Source of the DNA: an uncultured Bacilli bacterium
GTDB taxonomy: Bacteria; Bacillota_I; Bacilli_A; RF39; UBA660
Assembly (NCBI GenBank): GCA_934086485.1
Contig: CAKOIF010000020.1
Coordinates: 1 to 26,953, forward strand
DNA length: 26,953 bases
Reading direction: 5' to 3'
Below the pieces are notes generated by a model. That model searched no databases, was not told where the DNA came from, and worked only from the letters and a program-made list of their open reading frames with translations. The translations under genes were made by a program, and so were the position numbers. Below, one piece after another: positions 1 through 7,977 of this stretch; positions within the stretch are counted from its first letter, which is position 1; every line of letters starts with the position of its first letter.

Positions 1-46
1 TAGAAAAATGCAATAGTTGATTAACAATAACTACTTTTCTTTTTTA

Positions 47-55
47 TGCTATTAT
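47..55 (+). promoter_or_regulatory. Extended -10 promoter candidate for desulfoferrodoxin gene
   Basis: TGC followed by TATTAT forms a TGn extended -10 element, with no good -35 box at the usual distance. It lies 65 bases before the gene start at 120, which has its own AAGGAGG ribosome binding site around 106-113. Confidence 0.35.
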
Positions 56-119
56 TGTAAAAGACAAATTACAATTTTTTGTTAAATAAATATAAATTTG
101 TTATAGAAGGAGGAAACAA

Positions 120-500
120 ATGAAAAATGAATTGATAATTAAAAAATGTTTAAAGTGTGGAGCATTAGTTGAGGTAATTAATGACTGTAACTGTAATGAG
201 TGTGGAATAACTTGTTGTGGTGAACCTATGGTAAAGTTAATTTCAAATAGTGTTGATGCATCGTTTGAAAAACACATTCCAACTTTTGAACATAGAGGAA
301 ATGAAATACTTGTAAAAGTAAATCATGTTATGGAAAAAGAACATTTTATTGAATGGATTGCACTGGTTAATTACAAAGATATTTGCAAAGTTAAATTATC
401 ACCAGAACAAAGTGCAGAATGTAAATTCAAATATATAAAAGGATCAAAATTATATGCATATTGTAATAAGCACGGACTTTGGTCTTGTGATGTAGAATAA
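120..500 (+). CDS. Desulfoferrodoxin (superoxide reductase)
   Basis: A 126-residue cytoplasmic non-haem iron protein expected to reduce superoxide to hydrogen peroxide without releasing oxygen, a typical oxygen-defence enzyme of anaerobes. The N-terminal desulforedoxin domain shows C10-x2-C13 and the C32-C33 pair. The spacing between them is slightly long and holds three further cysteines (C23, C25, C28). The C-terminal SOR domain shows H52 in EKHIP, H69 and H75 in HVMEKEHFIEWI, and C115 and H118 in YCNKHG, which together form the four-His one-Cys iron centre. An AAGGAGG site lies just upstream of the ATG. It stands alone, upstream of a separately promoted regulator. Family assignment is firm; whether it belongs to the ICE is unknown. 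Confidence 0.92.
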   Translation: MKNELIIKKCLKCGALVEVINDCNCNECGITCCGEPMVKLISNSVDASFEKHIPTFEHRGNEILVKVNHVMEKEHFIEWIALVNYKDICKVKLSPEQSAECKFKYIKGSKLYAYCNKHGLWSCDVE

Positions 501-527
501 TAGTTATTTGTATTATAATTGTTAAAA

Positions 528-562
528 GTCTTTGACAAAGTTCCAAAGACATTTGGTAGAAT
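528..562 (+). promoter_or_regulatory. Promoter with overlapping inverted repeat, upstream of XRE gene
   Basis: TTGACA (532-537) is followed 19 bases later by TGGTAGAAT (554-562), an extended -10 with one mismatch to TATAAT. The arms GTCTTTG (528-534) and CAAAGAC (544-550) form an inverted repeat over the -35 box. It could be an operator for the downstream regulator or a weak hairpin ending the desulfoferrodoxin mRNA. Confidence 0.5.
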
Positions 563-607
563 GCAAATATCAACTCATATATAATTGTAAGTGAAAGGAG
601 AGATAGA

Positions 608-1168
608 ATGAAATTGGGAGATAACATTTTAAAATTAAGAAAAGATTGTAAACTTTCACAAGAACAATTAGCAGAAAAAGTTGATGTTACTAGACAAACA
701 ATATCAAATTGGGAGCTTGGTGAAACTTCTCCAAATCCTGAACAGTTAAAATTATTATCTAAAGCACTTAATGTTAGTATTGATGAATTATTAAATAATG
801 ACATTAAACAAGTATTAGTAGAAAAAGTAAATAATACTGAAAAACTTGCCGAGATAATAATTAAGATACTAAAAGTCTTGGGAATAATTTTTATTGTTGG
901 CTTTGCTATTACTATTTTCATAAATATTATGTTTGGTGCAAAAAAAGACTCTATGACTATAAAAGAAAATCAAACTGTTCTTCTTAATTGTCAACTAAAT
1001 AGTGAAAAGTACACTTATCTAATAGAATATGATAAAGATGATAATATTGTTGATGCAAGTGGTAGTGATTATATTATAAATGTTGTTAAAGATAAACAGT
1101 TTAATAAAGCTAAAATATTAGTGAAATATATTGAATCATATTTTGAAGATAACGGTGGGAAATGTTAA
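608..1168 (+). CDS. XRE-family regulator with one membrane segment
   Basis: A 186-residue protein. Residues 1-62 are a Cro/C1-type helix-turn-helix (LSQEQLAEKVDVTRQTISNW). A hydrophobic segment at about residues 93-112 is followed by a tail of about 75 residues that would lie outside the cell. This layout suggests a one-component, membrane-tethered sensor regulator; the signal is unknown. The start has the ribosome binding site AAAGGAGAG (594-602). A hairpin terminator candidate follows at 1191-1219, separating it from the mobilisation operon. It may control the desulfoferrodoxin gene, itself, or the conjugation operon; none of these is shown by sequence alone. Confidence 0.85.
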   Translation: MKLGDNILKLRKDCKLSQEQLAEKVDVTRQTISNWELGETSPNPEQLKLLSKALNVSIDELLNNDIKQVLVEKVNNTEKLAEIIIKILKVLGIIFIVGFAITIFINIMFGAKKDSMTIKENQTVLLNCQLNSEKYTYLIEYDKDDNIVDASGSDYIINVVKDKQFNKAKILVKYIESYFEDNGGKC

Positions 1169-1190
1169 TTTAATAATATGTTTTATAGAT

Positions 1191-1219
1191 AAGATCAATT
1201 TATATTGGTCTTTTTATTT
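1191..1219 (+). terminator. Intrinsic terminator after XRE gene
   Basis: Arms AAGATCAAT (1191-1199) and ATTGGTCTT (1204-1212) pair over 9 bp with one G-U and a 4-nt loop, followed by a T-rich run. It sits between the XRE gene and mobC. Confidence 0.6.
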
Positions 1220-1238
1220 TGAAGAAAGCGAGGGAAAA

Positions 1239-1574
1239 ATGAGAAAAAGAACACATAAAAAGAATTTTTGGTTCAATGATGAAGAAGAAAATAGAATAAA
1301 AGAATTATGTAATAAAAGTGGAATGAACGAAAGTGATATAGTTAGAAATCTTATAATGGGTAATGATATAAAAGAAGCTCCAAGTAATAAGTTTTACGAA
1401 GTTGTTAGAGATTTAAGGTCAATATCTAATAATATAAATCAACTTACAAGAAAAGCACATTCACTTGGCTTTATAGATGAAAGAGAATATAGAGAAGAAG
1501 TAATTAGACTTGATATTCTAATTGATGACTTAAAATTACAATTTCTAAATAAGAATATAGCAGGTAATAAATGA
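1239..1574 (+). CDS. MobC-like relaxosome accessory protein
   Basis: A 111-residue basic protein. The ATG at 1239 is chosen rather than an upstream in-frame ATG at 1131, because the upstream stretch overlaps the XRE gene and the terminator, while 1239 has an AGGGA site just before it. The N-terminus (KKNFWFNDEEENRIKEL, then SGMNESDIVRNLI) matches ribbon-helix-helix MobC proteins. The second half (RDLRSISNNINQLTRKAHSLG) is the conserved MobC segment. Proteins of this family bind oriT and help the relaxase open the DNA. It is the first gene of the conjugation operon and directly precedes the relaxase. Its stop overlaps the start of a 34-codon frame (ATGA) that runs into the relaxase gene. Confidence 0.85.
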   Translation: MRKRTHKKNFWFNDEEENRIKELCNKSGMNESDIVRNLIMGNDIKEAPSNKFYEVVRDLRSISNNINQLTRKAHSLGFIDEREYREEVIRLDILIDDLKLQFLNKNIAGNK

Positions 1575-1675
1575 TATTACTTTTTTTATATGCTTGTTTA
1601 AGAGTGTCTAGTGAATGTTCTAGGATAGAGGAAGAATGGCAACGACAGGAATATGGAAAGTTGAAAAAAGATTAG
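1571..1675 (+). other. Small ORF bridging mobC and relaxase; same interval is oriT candidate
   Basis: A 34-codon frame starts at the ATG in the ATGA overlap with the mobC stop and ends at a TAG 40 bases inside the relaxase gene. No family is recognised. The 61 bases between mobC and the relaxase (1575-1635) carry two CTAG tetramers 8 bases apart. The minus-strand bases around 1618-1628 read TATCCTAG, loosely like the ATCCTG nic core of IncP-type MobP plasmids. The position between mobC and the relaxase is a common place for oriT. It may be a coupling peptide, the oriT region, or both. Confidence 0.3.
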
Positions 1676-2943
1676 ACCATGTTATTGACTATGTTATAAA
1701 TCCAGAAAAAACAACAAGAGATGGAGATTATCAAGAATTACATAAACTAGATGGTTATGAGAAATTAAATTATGAAACTGAAGAAGAATGTTTTGTATCT
1801 GCTTTAAATTGTTCTACGCACAGACCATATAAAGATATGATGCTTACTAAAGAGCTATATGGAAAGAAAAATGGCATACTTGGTTATCATGCTTTTCAAT
1901 CATTTAAAGAGGGAGAAATTACTCCAACACAAGCACATTTAATAGGAGTGAAATTAGCTGAGGAAATATGGGGAGATAGATTTGAAGTAATAGTAAGTAC
2001 ACATACAAATTGTAAGCATATTCATAATCATTTTGTTATTAATTCGGTATCATTTAAAGATGGAAAAAAATATCATGATAGTAGAGAAACTTATGCACTT
2101 ATAAGACAAGTATCTGATTCATTATGTGAGGAATATGGATTAAGTGTAGTTAAAGATAAAAAAGTTAAGAAAGTTAATTATGATAACTATTATCAAAGTT
2201 ATGTTAAAAAGACAAATTATCATACTTTTGCTAAACAAGATTTAGATAGAGCAATAGGTATGGCAGTATCTTATAAAGATTTTATTAATATTATAGAGAA
2301 GATGGGATATGAAGTAAAAGAAAGATATGGAAAGTTAAGTATAAGAAGAAGTCCATATAAAAGAAATATTAGAATTGAAAGAGCATTTGGTAGTGATTAT
2401 TCTATAGATAGTATTTATACTAGAATTGAAAATACACACTTACCCAGAATACCTTTTATTGAATCATATAATAATGACTACAATTATAAAAAGGAATATA
2501 AAAAGAATAAAGCACACGGATTATATGGATTATTTAAACATTATTGTTATATTTTAAAAGTTTATCCAACTAAATATCCAAGAAAAGTTCTTCCAGTAAA
2601 TATTAGATTAGATTTGAATAAAATGGAAGAAATATCAAATCAAACAAGACTGCTTGTAAGGGAAAAGATAGAAACCCATGAGCAGTTTTTATTTTATAAA
2701 GAACAGATAAATAGAGAAGTTCAAGAATTAGTTGGAAAAAAACATAACCTTTGGGTAAAGCATAAAAGAGTTAAAACAGAAGAAGAAAAGATATTAATTC
2801 GTAGTCAAATAAATGAAATTACAAAAGAGTTAAAGCAAAAACGAAAGGAGGTGATTTTATGTGATGGAATAGAAAAAAGAAGTAAAGATATAGAAGAAAG
2901 TATCAAAGAACTTGATGAAAAAGGAAAGGAGAGAGATAAATGA
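1636..2943 (+). CDS. MobP-type relaxase (relaxase/mobilisation nuclease)
   Basis: A 435-residue DNA-nicking enzyme that should cut oriT and pilot the single strand to the coupling protein. The N-terminus (GIWKVEKRLDHVIDYVINPEKT) is typical of Clostridia relaxases. The metal-binding motif is clear: H123, then H128, H130 and H132 in CKHIHNHF, with N136. Tyr18 or Tyr19-region residues near the N-terminus and later tyrosines are candidates for the nucleophile; I cannot choose one. The C-terminal third is Lys/Glu-rich and probably coiled coil. The ATG has an AGAGGAAG site 4-6 bases upstream. The stop overlaps the next start (ATGA at 2940). A perfect AAAGGAGGTGAT lies inside the gene at 2844-2855 but is followed by ATG-TGA, so it starts nothing useful. 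Confidence 0.93.
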   Translation: MATTGIWKVEKRLDHVIDYVINPEKTTRDGDYQELHKLDGYEKLNYETEEECFVSALNCSTHRPYKDMMLTKELYGKKNGILGYHAFQSFKEGEITPTQAHLIGVKLAEEIWGDRFEVIVSTHTNCKHIHNHFVINSVSFKDGKKYHDSRETYALIRQVSDSLCEEYGLSVVKDKKVKKVNYDNYYQSYVKKTNYHTFAKQDLDRAIGMAVSYKDFINIIEKMGYEVKERYGKLSIRRSPYKRNIRIERAFGSDYSIDSIYTRIENTHLPRIPFIESYNNDYNYKKEYKKNKAHGLYGLFKHYCYILKVYPTKYPRKVLPVNIRLDLNKMEEISNQTRLLVREKIETHEQFLFYKEQINREVQELVGKKHNLWVKHKRVKTEEEKILIRSQINEITKELKQKRKEVILCDGIEKRSKDIEESIKELDEKGKERDK

Positions 2944-3752
2944 ATTCAAGTGAAGCTGCAGAGCAAATGGTCAAGTTTTCTATTGAGGGAATTGAAATGT
3001 TATTAAGAGTAAGTGGAACTGGTGCAGAAAGAATAGCAGTTATGCTTTATACTATGGCGAAAGATAAACAAATGACAAAAGGTAAAACATCACTTAATAA
3101 GATGTTAAAATCTGGTAGTCCACTTCAAATATTTTCAGTTAAAACAAGTGAACTTAAAAAGTTTGAAAAAGAAGCAAAAAAATACGGCATACTTTATACT
3201 GCTTTAATTGATAAAAATCTTCCTGATAATGATGGGATAGTAGATATTATGGTTAGAAGTGAAGATGCATCAAAAGTAAATCGTGTTGTTGAAAGATTTA
3301 AACTTGCTCAAACTGATAACATTACAATTAGAAATGAAATAGAAAAAGACAGGATGGAAGAAATGATGAAAGAAGCCAAAGAGAAAGGCATTCCAGTTAT
3401 TTCTGATGAAGAAAAACTTGCTAATGATATATTAGCAAAACCAATTCAAAAGGAGAAAAACGAAATATCAAACCCCGATGTGGCAAAGACACAAAAACCT
3501 CTGTCAGAGCCCAACTTAGAGAATTTAAAGGTACAGGAAGGTGTTATTAAAGAAAATAAACCATCTGTTCGTAAATTACTTCAAAGATTAAAAGATGAAG
3601 TAAAGTATAGAAATGTTCCAAAAGATTATAGGGAAACTATAAAAAAAGGTCAGGAGGCAATAGAAATAGATGTTAATAAAAAAACTAAAACAACATATTC
3701 TCCTGATGGTAAAGTAAAAAAACAAAAGTTTAAAAATGGAAAGGAAAGATAA
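2940..3752 (+). CDS. PcfB-family (DUF3801) conjugation protein
   Basis: A 270-residue protein. Residues 1 to about 130 match the DUF3801/PcfB family: an N-terminal helix (EAAEQMVKFSIEGIEMLLRV), then IAVMLYTMAKDKQMTKGKT, then a segment KKFEKEAKKYGILYTAL typical of the family. In pCF10, PcfB is an accessory factor helping relaxase processing and docking at the coupling protein. The rest (130-270) is charged, low in hydrophobics and likely disordered or coiled. It shares an ATGA overlap with the relaxase gene and ends 2 bases before the next start. The last codons carry the next gene's ribosome binding site. Confidence 0.85.
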   Translation: MNSSEAAEQMVKFSIEGIEMLLRVSGTGAERIAVMLYTMAKDKQMTKGKTSLNKMLKSGSPLQIFSVKTSELKKFEKEAKKYGILYTALIDKNLPDNDGIVDIMVRSEDASKVNRVVERFKLAQTDNITIRNEIEKDRMEEMMKEAKEKGIPVISDEEKLANDILAKPIQKEKNEISNPDVAKTQKPLSEPNLENLKVQEGVIKENKPSVRKLLQRLKDEVKYRNVPKDYRETIKKGQEAIEIDVNKKTKTTYSPDGKVKKQKFKNGKER

Positions 3753-3754
3753 AT

Positions 3755-4594
3755 ATGAAAGAAGAAACAAAAGCATCTTATGATAAAGAAACATATATTA
3801 AAAAGAAAAGAGAACAGTTAGATAATGCTTATAAAACTATTGATGAGGGATTAGAAGAAATAACTACTAATCCTGATTTTTTTAAAGAGTATTTAACAGT
3901 GCAAGGTAAGTTTGACTTATATACACCAAGAAATGCTATTTTAATTGCTAAACAATTACCTAATGCAATACAATTAAAAGAAATGAAAAAATGGATAGAA
4001 GATAATGTAAGTTTTAAAAGTAAGTATCCTAAAAAGATTGTTATACTTGATCCTAGAGAACCATACACTACTAAAGATGGTAGAACAATCAAAGGATATA
4101 CTGCTAAAGAACTTGTAGATGTATCTGAAACTAATATGAAACCATATACTAAAAATTATGATAAAAAAATGATATTACAAGCACTCCTACATGAATGCCC
4201 TATGGATGTTAAAAGTGTTGATAGTTTAGAAAATGATTTATCTTCTAAATGGGATACAGAAAATAAAGTCTTGTATTTATGTAGAAATGAAGATAGTAAT
4301 ATTGCATTTAAAACTGCAATAACAGAACTTGCTAAAATAAACATATATGATAATACAAAGGAAGTTGATAATGAAAAAGCAGAATGTGTAGCATATATGT
4401 TATGCAAAAAATATGGCTTTGATATTGAATTTGATAATATAGAAAAAATTACTGAAAGATTTAAAGGTATGGAAAAGAAAGATGTTGTAAATGAACTAAC
4501 ATCAATAAAAGAATCAGTTAAAGAACTTAATAAACAAATTAGTGATTATGTGCAAGAGAATGTAAAGCAAAAGAATAGAGAACAAGAAAGGTAA
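3755..4594 (+). CDS. ArdC/LtrC-like protein with degenerate zincin site
   Basis: A 279-residue protein. Residues about 45-100 resemble the N-terminal single-strand-DNA-binding domain of ArdC/LtrC-type proteins (FDLYTPRNAILIAKQLPNA, then a W and an ILDP segment). Residues about 180-225 look like the partner zincin-like peptidase domain, with EKAECVAYMLCKKYGFD as its second helix. The catalytic HExxH is missing: the aligned position reads TELAK (190-194), so both histidines are lost and only the Glu (E191) remains. The protein is therefore probably not a metallopeptidase. Related proteins protect incoming conjugative DNA from restriction or bind single strands; a DNA-binding role is an inference. 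The C-terminal 50 residues are predicted coiled coil. Confidence 0.6.
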   Translation: MKEETKASYDKETYIKKKREQLDNAYKTIDEGLEEITTNPDFFKEYLTVQGKFDLYTPRNAILIAKQLPNAIQLKEMKKWIEDNVSFKSKYPKKIVILDPREPYTTKDGRTIKGYTAKELVDVSETNMKPYTKNYDKKMILQALLHECPMDVKSVDSLENDLSSKWDTENKVLYLCRNEDSNIAFKTAITELAKINIYDNTKEVDNEKAECVAYMLCKKYGFDIEFDNIEKITERFKGMEKKDVVNELTSIKESVKELNKQISDYVQENVKQKNREQER

Positions 4595-4596
4595 TT

Positions 4597-4938
4597 ATGA
4601 AAGATACAATAAAGTATGAATTTACAATATTAGAAAGTAATTTAATCATAAAATCACTCAATTTATTAAGAAACTATTTATCAAAGCAAGAAAGATCCAC
4701 AGAGTCTGTTGATGAAATAATTATTAAATTATCTGAATACGGAAAAATGGATATGGATAAGTACGAAATAGGTATAATCATAAATGCCTTAAATAATTAT
4801 AGATATAAATTAAAAAGTATGAATGAGTCAAGAAGTGAAGTAAATGAGCTTTTGTTAAGATTATTAGATGATAGTGAAAAAGTTAGTAAAAAAAAAGTCC
4901 TTTCAAGGATAGTTACGAGAGATAATGGAAGAAGATAA
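4597..4938 (+). CDS. Unrecognised small helical protein in conjugation operon
   Basis: A 113-residue soluble protein, mostly charged helices, with two similar-looking halves: FTILESNLIIKSLNLLRNYL near residue 10 and KYEIGIIINALNNYRYKL near residue 55, each followed by a stretch ending in IKLSEYG or LLRLLDD. This may be an internal repeat. No family is recognised. It starts 2 bases after the ArdC-like gene (AAAGG site) and its last 14 bases overlap the start of virD4, so it is part of the operon and probably coupled to virD4 translation. Some ICE operons have a small gene at this place, but a function cannot be given. Confidence 0.7.
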   Translation: MKDTIKYEFTILESNLIIKSLNLLRNYLSKQERSTESVDEIIIKLSEYGKMDMDKYEIGIIINALNNYRYKLKSMNESRSEVNELLLRLLDDSEKVSKKKVLSRIVTRDNGRR

Positions 4939-6751
4939 AAAAAGACAAATAATAATCTTATCAATTATAGGCATTATTCCTATTATATGGATTGCACTTT
5001 TAGTAGCACCTTATTCTAATGACGGACTAATTAGTATAATAAAAAATAGCAATCAAATATTTAATAATCCATTTAATATTAAGATGTGTGAGAATAGTTT
5101 GAATACTGTTCTTTTTTTATTGTTTATATATATTGGTGGAATAATTCTATACTTTTCTACAAGAAAAAATTATAGAAGAAATGAAGAGTATGGAAGTGCT
5201 AAATGGGGAAGTGCAAAAAATATCTGCAAGAAGTATCAAGAAAAAAATAGTAATAATAACAAGATACTAACTAGAAATGTTGAAATAGGACTTGATGGTA
5301 AAAAGCACAGAAGAAACTTAAATGTTTTGGTATGTGGTGGTAGTGGTGCTGGTAAAACTAGATTTTATGCAAAACCTAATATAATGCAGTGTAATTGTTC
5401 TTTTGTAACATTAGACCCAAAAGGAGAAATATTAAGAGATACAGGTTATTTGTTAGAACAAAAAGGTTATGAAGTTAAAGTCTTGGATTTAATCAATATG
5501 GATAAGAGTCATTGTTATAATCCATTTGTATATTTAAAAAGTGATAATGATGTTCAAAGACTTGTAACTAATCTTTTCAAATCAACAACACCAAAAGGAA
5601 GCCAGAGTAATGACCCTTTTTGGGATACTGCTGCATCAATGCTTTTATTATCACTAATTTTTTATTTGTGGTATGAAGCACCAGAAGAAGAACAAAACTT
5701 TACTATGGTTATGGAAATGTTAAGAGCAGGAGATGTTAAAGAGGATGATGATATGTATTCTTCTCCACTTGATTTACTTTTTGAAAAACTAGAAGAAAAG
5801 AATCCAGAACATATTGCTTTGAAATATTACAAAGATTATCACTCTGGAAGTGCTAAAACACTAAAGTCAATTCAAATAACATTAGCATCAAGATTAGAAA
5901 AGTTTAATCTAAGAAGTCTAGCAATGCTTACTATGACAGATGAATTAGATTTACCAAGTTTAGGAGAGAAGAAAACAGCATTATTTGCTTTAATACCAGA
6001 TAACGATACATCATTTAACTTTATAGTAAGTATTTTATACACTCAATTATTTCAACAATTATTTTATTTAGCTGATCATAAATATGGTGGAAGTTTACCT
6101 ATTCCAGTTCATTTTGTAATGGACGAATTTCCAAATGTAAGTCTTCCTGATGACTTTGAAAAAATTCTCTCAGTCATGAGGTCAAGACAGGTTTCTGTGT
6201 CTATTATAGTTCAGAATATAGCTCAAATTAAGGCACTTTTTGAGAAACAATGGGAAAGTATTTTAGGTAATTGTGATGAGTTTTTATATCTAGGTGGTAA
6301 TGAACAAAGCACTCATAAATATGTTAGTGAACTTATGGGAAAAGAAAATTTAGATTTAAACACTTATGGTAAATCACATGGAAGAAATGGTAATTATTCA
6401 ACAAATTATCAACAAACTGGTAGAGATTTAATGACGCCAGATGAAGTTAGAATGTTAGATAACAAGTATGCAATTTTATTTATAAGAGGAGAAAGACCGA
6501 TAAAAGATTTAAAGTATGATATTTTAAAACATCCTAACATAAGTCTTACTACTGATGGTCATGCTCCATCATACGAGCATGGAAAAGTAGATAATGCTAT
6601 TGCAACTATAACAGTTGATTATGATGTTCCAAGTTATGATTTTAAAGATATAGAAGTAATAGCAAATAATTATGAAGTAATATCTAGTGAAGATATGGAA
6701 AGTTATTTAAATAAAAAGAAAGGAAATGATAAAAATGAAGAACAAAAATAA
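4925..6751 (+). CDS. VirD4/TraG-type coupling ATPase
   Basis: A 608-residue inner-membrane ATPase that links the relaxase-DNA complex to the secretion channel. Two N-terminal membrane segments lie at about residues 8-27 and 58-79. The Walker A motif is GGSGAGKT (138-145, Lys144) and the Walker B region is VHFVMDEFPN (D400, E401). Family motifs include CSFVTLDPKGE after the P-loop and the TraG C-terminal stretch TPDEVRMLDNKYAILFIRG. Length is normal for Gram-positive VirD4 proteins. The ATG overlaps the end of the previous gene by 14 bases, with only a weak GAGAG site, which suggests coupled translation. The end overlaps the pilin gene's region. Confidence 0.95.
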   Translation: MEEDKKRQIIILSIIGIIPIIWIALLVAPYSNDGLISIIKNSNQIFNNPFNIKMCENSLNTVLFLLFIYIGGIILYFSTRKNYRRNEEYGSAKWGSAKNICKKYQEKNSNNNKILTRNVEIGLDGKKHRRNLNVLVCGGSGAGKTRFYAKPNIMQCNCSFVTLDPKGEILRDTGYLLEQKGYEVKVLDLINMDKSHCYNPFVYLKSDNDVQRLVTNLFKSTTPKGSQSNDPFWDTAASMLLLSLIFYLWYEAPEEEQNFTMVMEMLRAGDVKEDDDMYSSPLDLLFEKLEEKNPEHIALKYYKDYHSGSAKTLKSIQITLASRLEKFNLRSLAMLTMTDELDLPSLGEKKTALFALIPDNDTSFNFIVSILYTQLFQQLFYLADHKYGGSLPIPVHFVMDEFPNVSLPDDFEKILSVMRSRQVSVSIIVQNIAQIKALFEKQWESILGNCDEFLYLGGNEQSTHKYVSELMGKENLDLNTYGKSHGRNGNYSTNYQQTGRDLMTPDEVRMLDNKYAILFIRGERPIKDLKYDILKHPNISLTTDGHAPSYEHGKVDNAIATITVDYDVPSYDFKDIEVIANNYEVISSEDMESYLNKKKGNDKNEEQK

Positions 6752-7064
6752 AAGTATAGAAAAGAGAATTAAAAAAGGATATAAGATTTATGTATTAGCA
6801 TTAATTGGAATAAGCAGTTTAAGTATGTTTACTCCAAATGTTTTTGCAGCTGATGACCCAATAGCAGTTGTAAATAATTTATCAGACTTTATATTTCAAC
6901 TAACAAAGGTAGTAGGTGGAATTATTGCAGGATATGGAGTTGTTCAAATTGGATTATCCTTTACAAATCATGATCCATCACAAAGAGTTAATGGTGCTTT
7001 ATTTTGTGTAGGTGGAATAATTGTTATGTGTGCTAAAGCTATACTAACAAGAATTGCTGGTTAA
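6735..7064 (+). CDS. Maff2/VirB2-like pilin subunit
   Basis: A 109-residue secreted or membrane protein. An in-frame ATG at 6726 exists but lies 1 base after the AGGA site. The ATG at 6735 has proper spacing, so it is preferred. A basic N-terminus (KNKNKSIEKRIKKGYK) is followed by a hydrophobic core and an AxA-like cut site in NVFAADDP. Two hydrophobic helices follow (FIFQLTKVVGGIIAGYGVV and ALFCVGGIIVMCAKAI), the layout of VirB2/TrbC-like pilins and the Maff2 family. It sits between virD4 and virB6, where a pilin gene is expected. A perfect 11-bp hairpin follows its stop codon and could stabilise or end its mRNA, giving more of this subunit than of its neighbours. Confidence 0.8.
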   Translation: MKNKNKSIEKRIKKGYKIYVLALIGISSLSMFTPNVFAADDPIAVVNNLSDFIFQLTKVVGGIIAGYGVVQIGLSFTNHDPSQRVNGALFCVGGIIVMCAKAILTRIAG

Positions 7065-7069
7065 AAAGT

Positions 7070-7098
7070 ATGGGTAGAAATTATTTTCTACCCATTTT
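7070..7098 (+). terminator. Hairpin after pilin gene, within the operon
   Basis: ATGGGTAGAAA (7070-7080) pairs perfectly with TTTCTACCCAT (7085-7095) around a 4-nt loop and is followed by a short T run (7095-7098). It could be a partial terminator or a 3' stabiliser for the pilin mRNA. Confidence 0.7.
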
Positions 7099-7119
7099 AC
7101 TTTAATAGGAGGTGGAAAA

Positions 7120-7968
7120 ATGTTAATATTAGCCAGTGGTAATTGGGTAGTAAACAACCTAGAAAATGCCATAGATACTTGGAACAGTAAGTTAAGTGAA
7201 ATATGGCAAATAATTACACAGTCCCCAGAAACATTTAAAGGTGGAACGATATGGCAAGTAATACTTAAAATAAATGGAGCAGTACAAGCAATAGGATTAG
7301 CACTACTTGTATTATTCTTTGTTGTAGGTGTTGTTAAGACTTGTAGTTCACTTGCTGATGTTAAAAAGCCAGAACACGCTATTAAATTGTTTGTAAGATT
7401 TGCTATTGCAAAAGGAATAGTTACTTATGGATTAGATTTAATGTTATCTATTTTTAAAATAGTACAAGGTGTGATGTCAACAATAATGAAGTCGGCAGGT
7501 TTTGGTACTGTGTCTAAAACAATACTCCCACAAGAAATAGTTAAAGCAGTAGAAAGTTGTGGATTTTTTGAATCTATTCCATTATGGGCAGTAACCTTGA
7601 TTGGAGGATTATTCGTAACAGTATTATCATTTATAATGATACTTACTGTATATGGTAGATTTTTTAAATTATATTTATATACTGCTATTGCACCAATACC
7701 TTTATCAACAGCGGCAGGAGAACCTACACAAAGGATATGTGCAAGTTTTCTTAAATCATTTACTGCAGTATGTTTAGAGGGAGCAATTATAGTATTGTCT
7801 TGTATTATTTTTTCATTATTTGCATCTAGTCCACCAGTAGTTGATACAAATGCAGCTGCAGTTACTCAAGTGTGGAAGTATATAGGAGAACTCATTTTTA
7901 ATATGCTAGTTTTAGTTGGAACTATTAAGATGAGCGATAGAGTTGTAAGAGAAATGATGGGATTATAG
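7120..7968 (+). CDS. VirB6/TrbL-like membrane channel protein
   Basis: A 282-residue polytopic membrane protein. Hydrophobic segments lie at about residues 50-75, 85-115 (weaker), 150-180, 185-205, 215-237 and 250-270. The central segment (TVYGRFFKLYLYTAIAPIPLSTAA) is the recognisable core of the TrbL/VirB6-like family in Gram-positive ICEs. The protein probably forms part of the secretion channel base. An N-terminal part exposed before the first helix contains several Trp residues. Translation has its own strong GGAGG site after the intercistronic hairpin. The next gene follows after 9 bases. Confidence 0.85.
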   Translation: MLILASGNWVVNNLENAIDTWNSKLSEIWQIITQSPETFKGGTIWQVILKINGAVQAIGLALLVLFFVVGVVKTCSSLADVKKPEHAIKLFVRFAIAKGIVTYGLDLMLSIFKIVQGVMSTIMKSAGFGTVSKTILPQEIVKAVESCGFFESIPLWAVTLIGGLFVTVLSFIMILTVYGRFFKLYLYTAIAPIPLSTAAGEPTQRICASFLKSFTAVCLEGAIIVLSCIIFSLFASSPPVVDTNAAAVTQVWKYIGELIFNMLVLVGTIKMSDRVVREMMGL

Positions 7969-7977
7969 GGAGGAATT

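Noticed and set aside
427..921. Minus-strand open frame of 164 codons across the XRE gene
   Set aside because: It lies opposite a clear XRE gene, has no ribosome binding site, and its low-complexity Ile/Leu/Ser-rich product reflects the AT-rich opposite strand.
1131..1238. Longer start for the MobC-like protein
   Set aside because: The extra 36 codons overlap the XRE gene and the terminator and do not look like MobC; the ATG at 1239 has a site in front of it.
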